This document shows, one piece after another, positions 4,825-5,209 of a stretch of 5,209 nucleotides of DNA. Under the pieces are notes generated by a model. That model had not been told where the DNA came from. It saw nothing but the letters and a program-made list of their open reading frames with translations, and ran no database searches. The stretch is taken from the NCBI RefSeq assembly GCF_937889215.1, contig NZ_CALBEX010000038.1, positions 1 through 5,209 on the forward strand. The letters run 5' to 3'. The first letter of the stretch is position 1. Each line of letters opens with the position of its first letter. The translations under genes were made by a program, and so were the position numbers. This DNA comes from an uncultured Limnohabitans sp. (GTDB taxonomy: Bacteria; Pseudomonadota; Gammaproteobacteria; Burkholderiales; Burkholderiaceae_C).

Positions 4825-5209
4825 ATGGTTTCACTGTCTCTTTTCTCACGACGCGCTTGGGTGATCTGGGCCTTTGCCCTGTGTGGGGCCACTGCATACG
4901 CGCAGTCTCCCGCGCCCATTCGCTTGGCGCTGATCGAGGGCCTGAGCGGCCCCTTTGCCAATACGGGCGAGGCGGTGGTGCGCAACATCGCCTGGGCCGT
5001 GGAGCGGGTCAATGCCCGCGGCGGCGTCCAGACCGCGCAGGGCATGCGCCCCATGGCGCTGGCGCGCTACGACAGCAAAGGCCAAAGCGAAGAGGCTTTG
5101 TCGGCCCTCAAATCGGCCATCGACGACGGCGCGCAGGTCGTGTTGCAAGGCAACTCGTCGGCCAATGCGGCAGCGCTGATCGACGCCATCAACAAGCACA
5201 ACGAGCGCG
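4825..5209 (+). CDS. ABC transporter substrate-binding protein, LivK type (N-terminal part)
   Basis: The frame stays open from the ATG at 4825 to the window edge, giving the first 128 residues of a protein that is usually about 370-400 long. Residues 1-26 look like a signal peptide: arginines at 9-10, a hydrophobic core AWVIWAFALCGA, and an AYA cleavage site before Q27. The SRRAW sequence recalls a twin-arginine motif but lacks its consensus, so Sec export is more likely. The mature part opens with PIRLALIEGLSGPFANTG (31-48), then NIAWAVERVNARGG (54-67). These are hallmarks of type I periplasmic binding proteins for branched-chain amino acids and related ligands. A segment ARYDSKGQSEEAL (80-92) and the strand VVLQGNSSANAAAL (105-118) follow the same fold. 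Earlier GTG (4753) and TTG (4783) codons are in frame, but the ATG leaves a compact signal peptide. No Shine-Dalgarno is seen. The ligand cannot be named from this fragment. Confidence 0.85.
   Translation, partial: MVSLSLFSRRAWVIWAFALCGATAYAQSPAPIRLALIEGLSGPFANTGEAVVRNIAWAVERVNARGGVQTAQGMRPMALARYDSKGQSEEALSALKSAIDDGAQVVLQGNSSANAAALIDAINKHNER

Noticed and set aside
4832..4866. Twin-arginine (Tat) signal on the LivK-type protein
   Set aside because: Only SRR is present. The position after RRx is Trp rather than the usual Phe/Leu pattern, and the core is strongly hydrophobic, which fits Sec export better.
4846..5199. Minus-strand open frames opposite the LivK-type gene
   Set aside because: The plus strand has a signal peptide followed by a recognisable type I binding-protein N-terminus. 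The opposite frames lack any motif and no start signal supports them.

Overview
The window is GC-rich chromosomal DNA that reads as a beta-proteobacterium, most likely Burkholderiales/Comamonadaceae. This rests on protein style (the HI0933-type flavoprotein, the YidB protein and a SUMT with an ILVDDLV motif) and on codon use; it is an inference, since no rRNA or marker phylogeny could be run. Coding density is high. There are six genes, no stretch over 300 bases lacks a gene, and I see no tRNA, rRNA, insertion sequence, CRISPR array or phage gene.

Layout. Positions 42-3533 hold four genes, all on the minus strand. In transcription order they are a ModA-like substrate-binding protein without signal peptide (2844-3533), uroporphyrinogen-III C-methyltransferase (1898-2698), a YidB-family protein (1354-1782) and an HI0933/YhiN-type flavoprotein (42-1280). 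Gaps of 73-145 bp separate them, and a strong UUCG-tetraloop terminator lies between the YidB gene and the flavoprotein gene. They therefore look like separate or loosely linked transcription units rather than one tight operon. From position 3659 the plus strand carries tsaD (3659-4708), divergent from the ModA-like gene. It is followed by the first 128 codons of a LivK-type ABC transporter substrate-binding protein that runs off the right edge.

Function. TsaD makes the universal t6A37 tRNA modification. SUMT makes precorrin-2 for siroheme or cobalamin. The ModA-like protein probably binds a small oxyanion-like or other ligand, but no permease or ATPase accompanies it here. Siroheme and molybdenum enzymes meet in nitrate/nitrite assimilation, so a link between these two neighbours is possible but unproven. 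The YidB protein and the flavoprotein have no settled role. At the left edge a perfect TATAAT on the minus strand, with its -35 overlapping the flavoprotein stop codon, points to another strongly expressed gene just outside the window. rpsU is my guess, from the common tsaD/rpsU neighbourhood.

No clear new biological system is present. The most interesting material is in the intergenic regions. The SUMT leader has a 10-bp inverted repeat and a 10-codon mini-ORF whose stop overlaps the SUMT start as ATGA. A near-perfect palindrome covers its -35. A recurring TANACT hexamer lies upstream of four genes, two of them so close to the ATG that leaderless mRNAs are plausible. Only the YidB gene has an obvious Shine-Dalgarno sequence.
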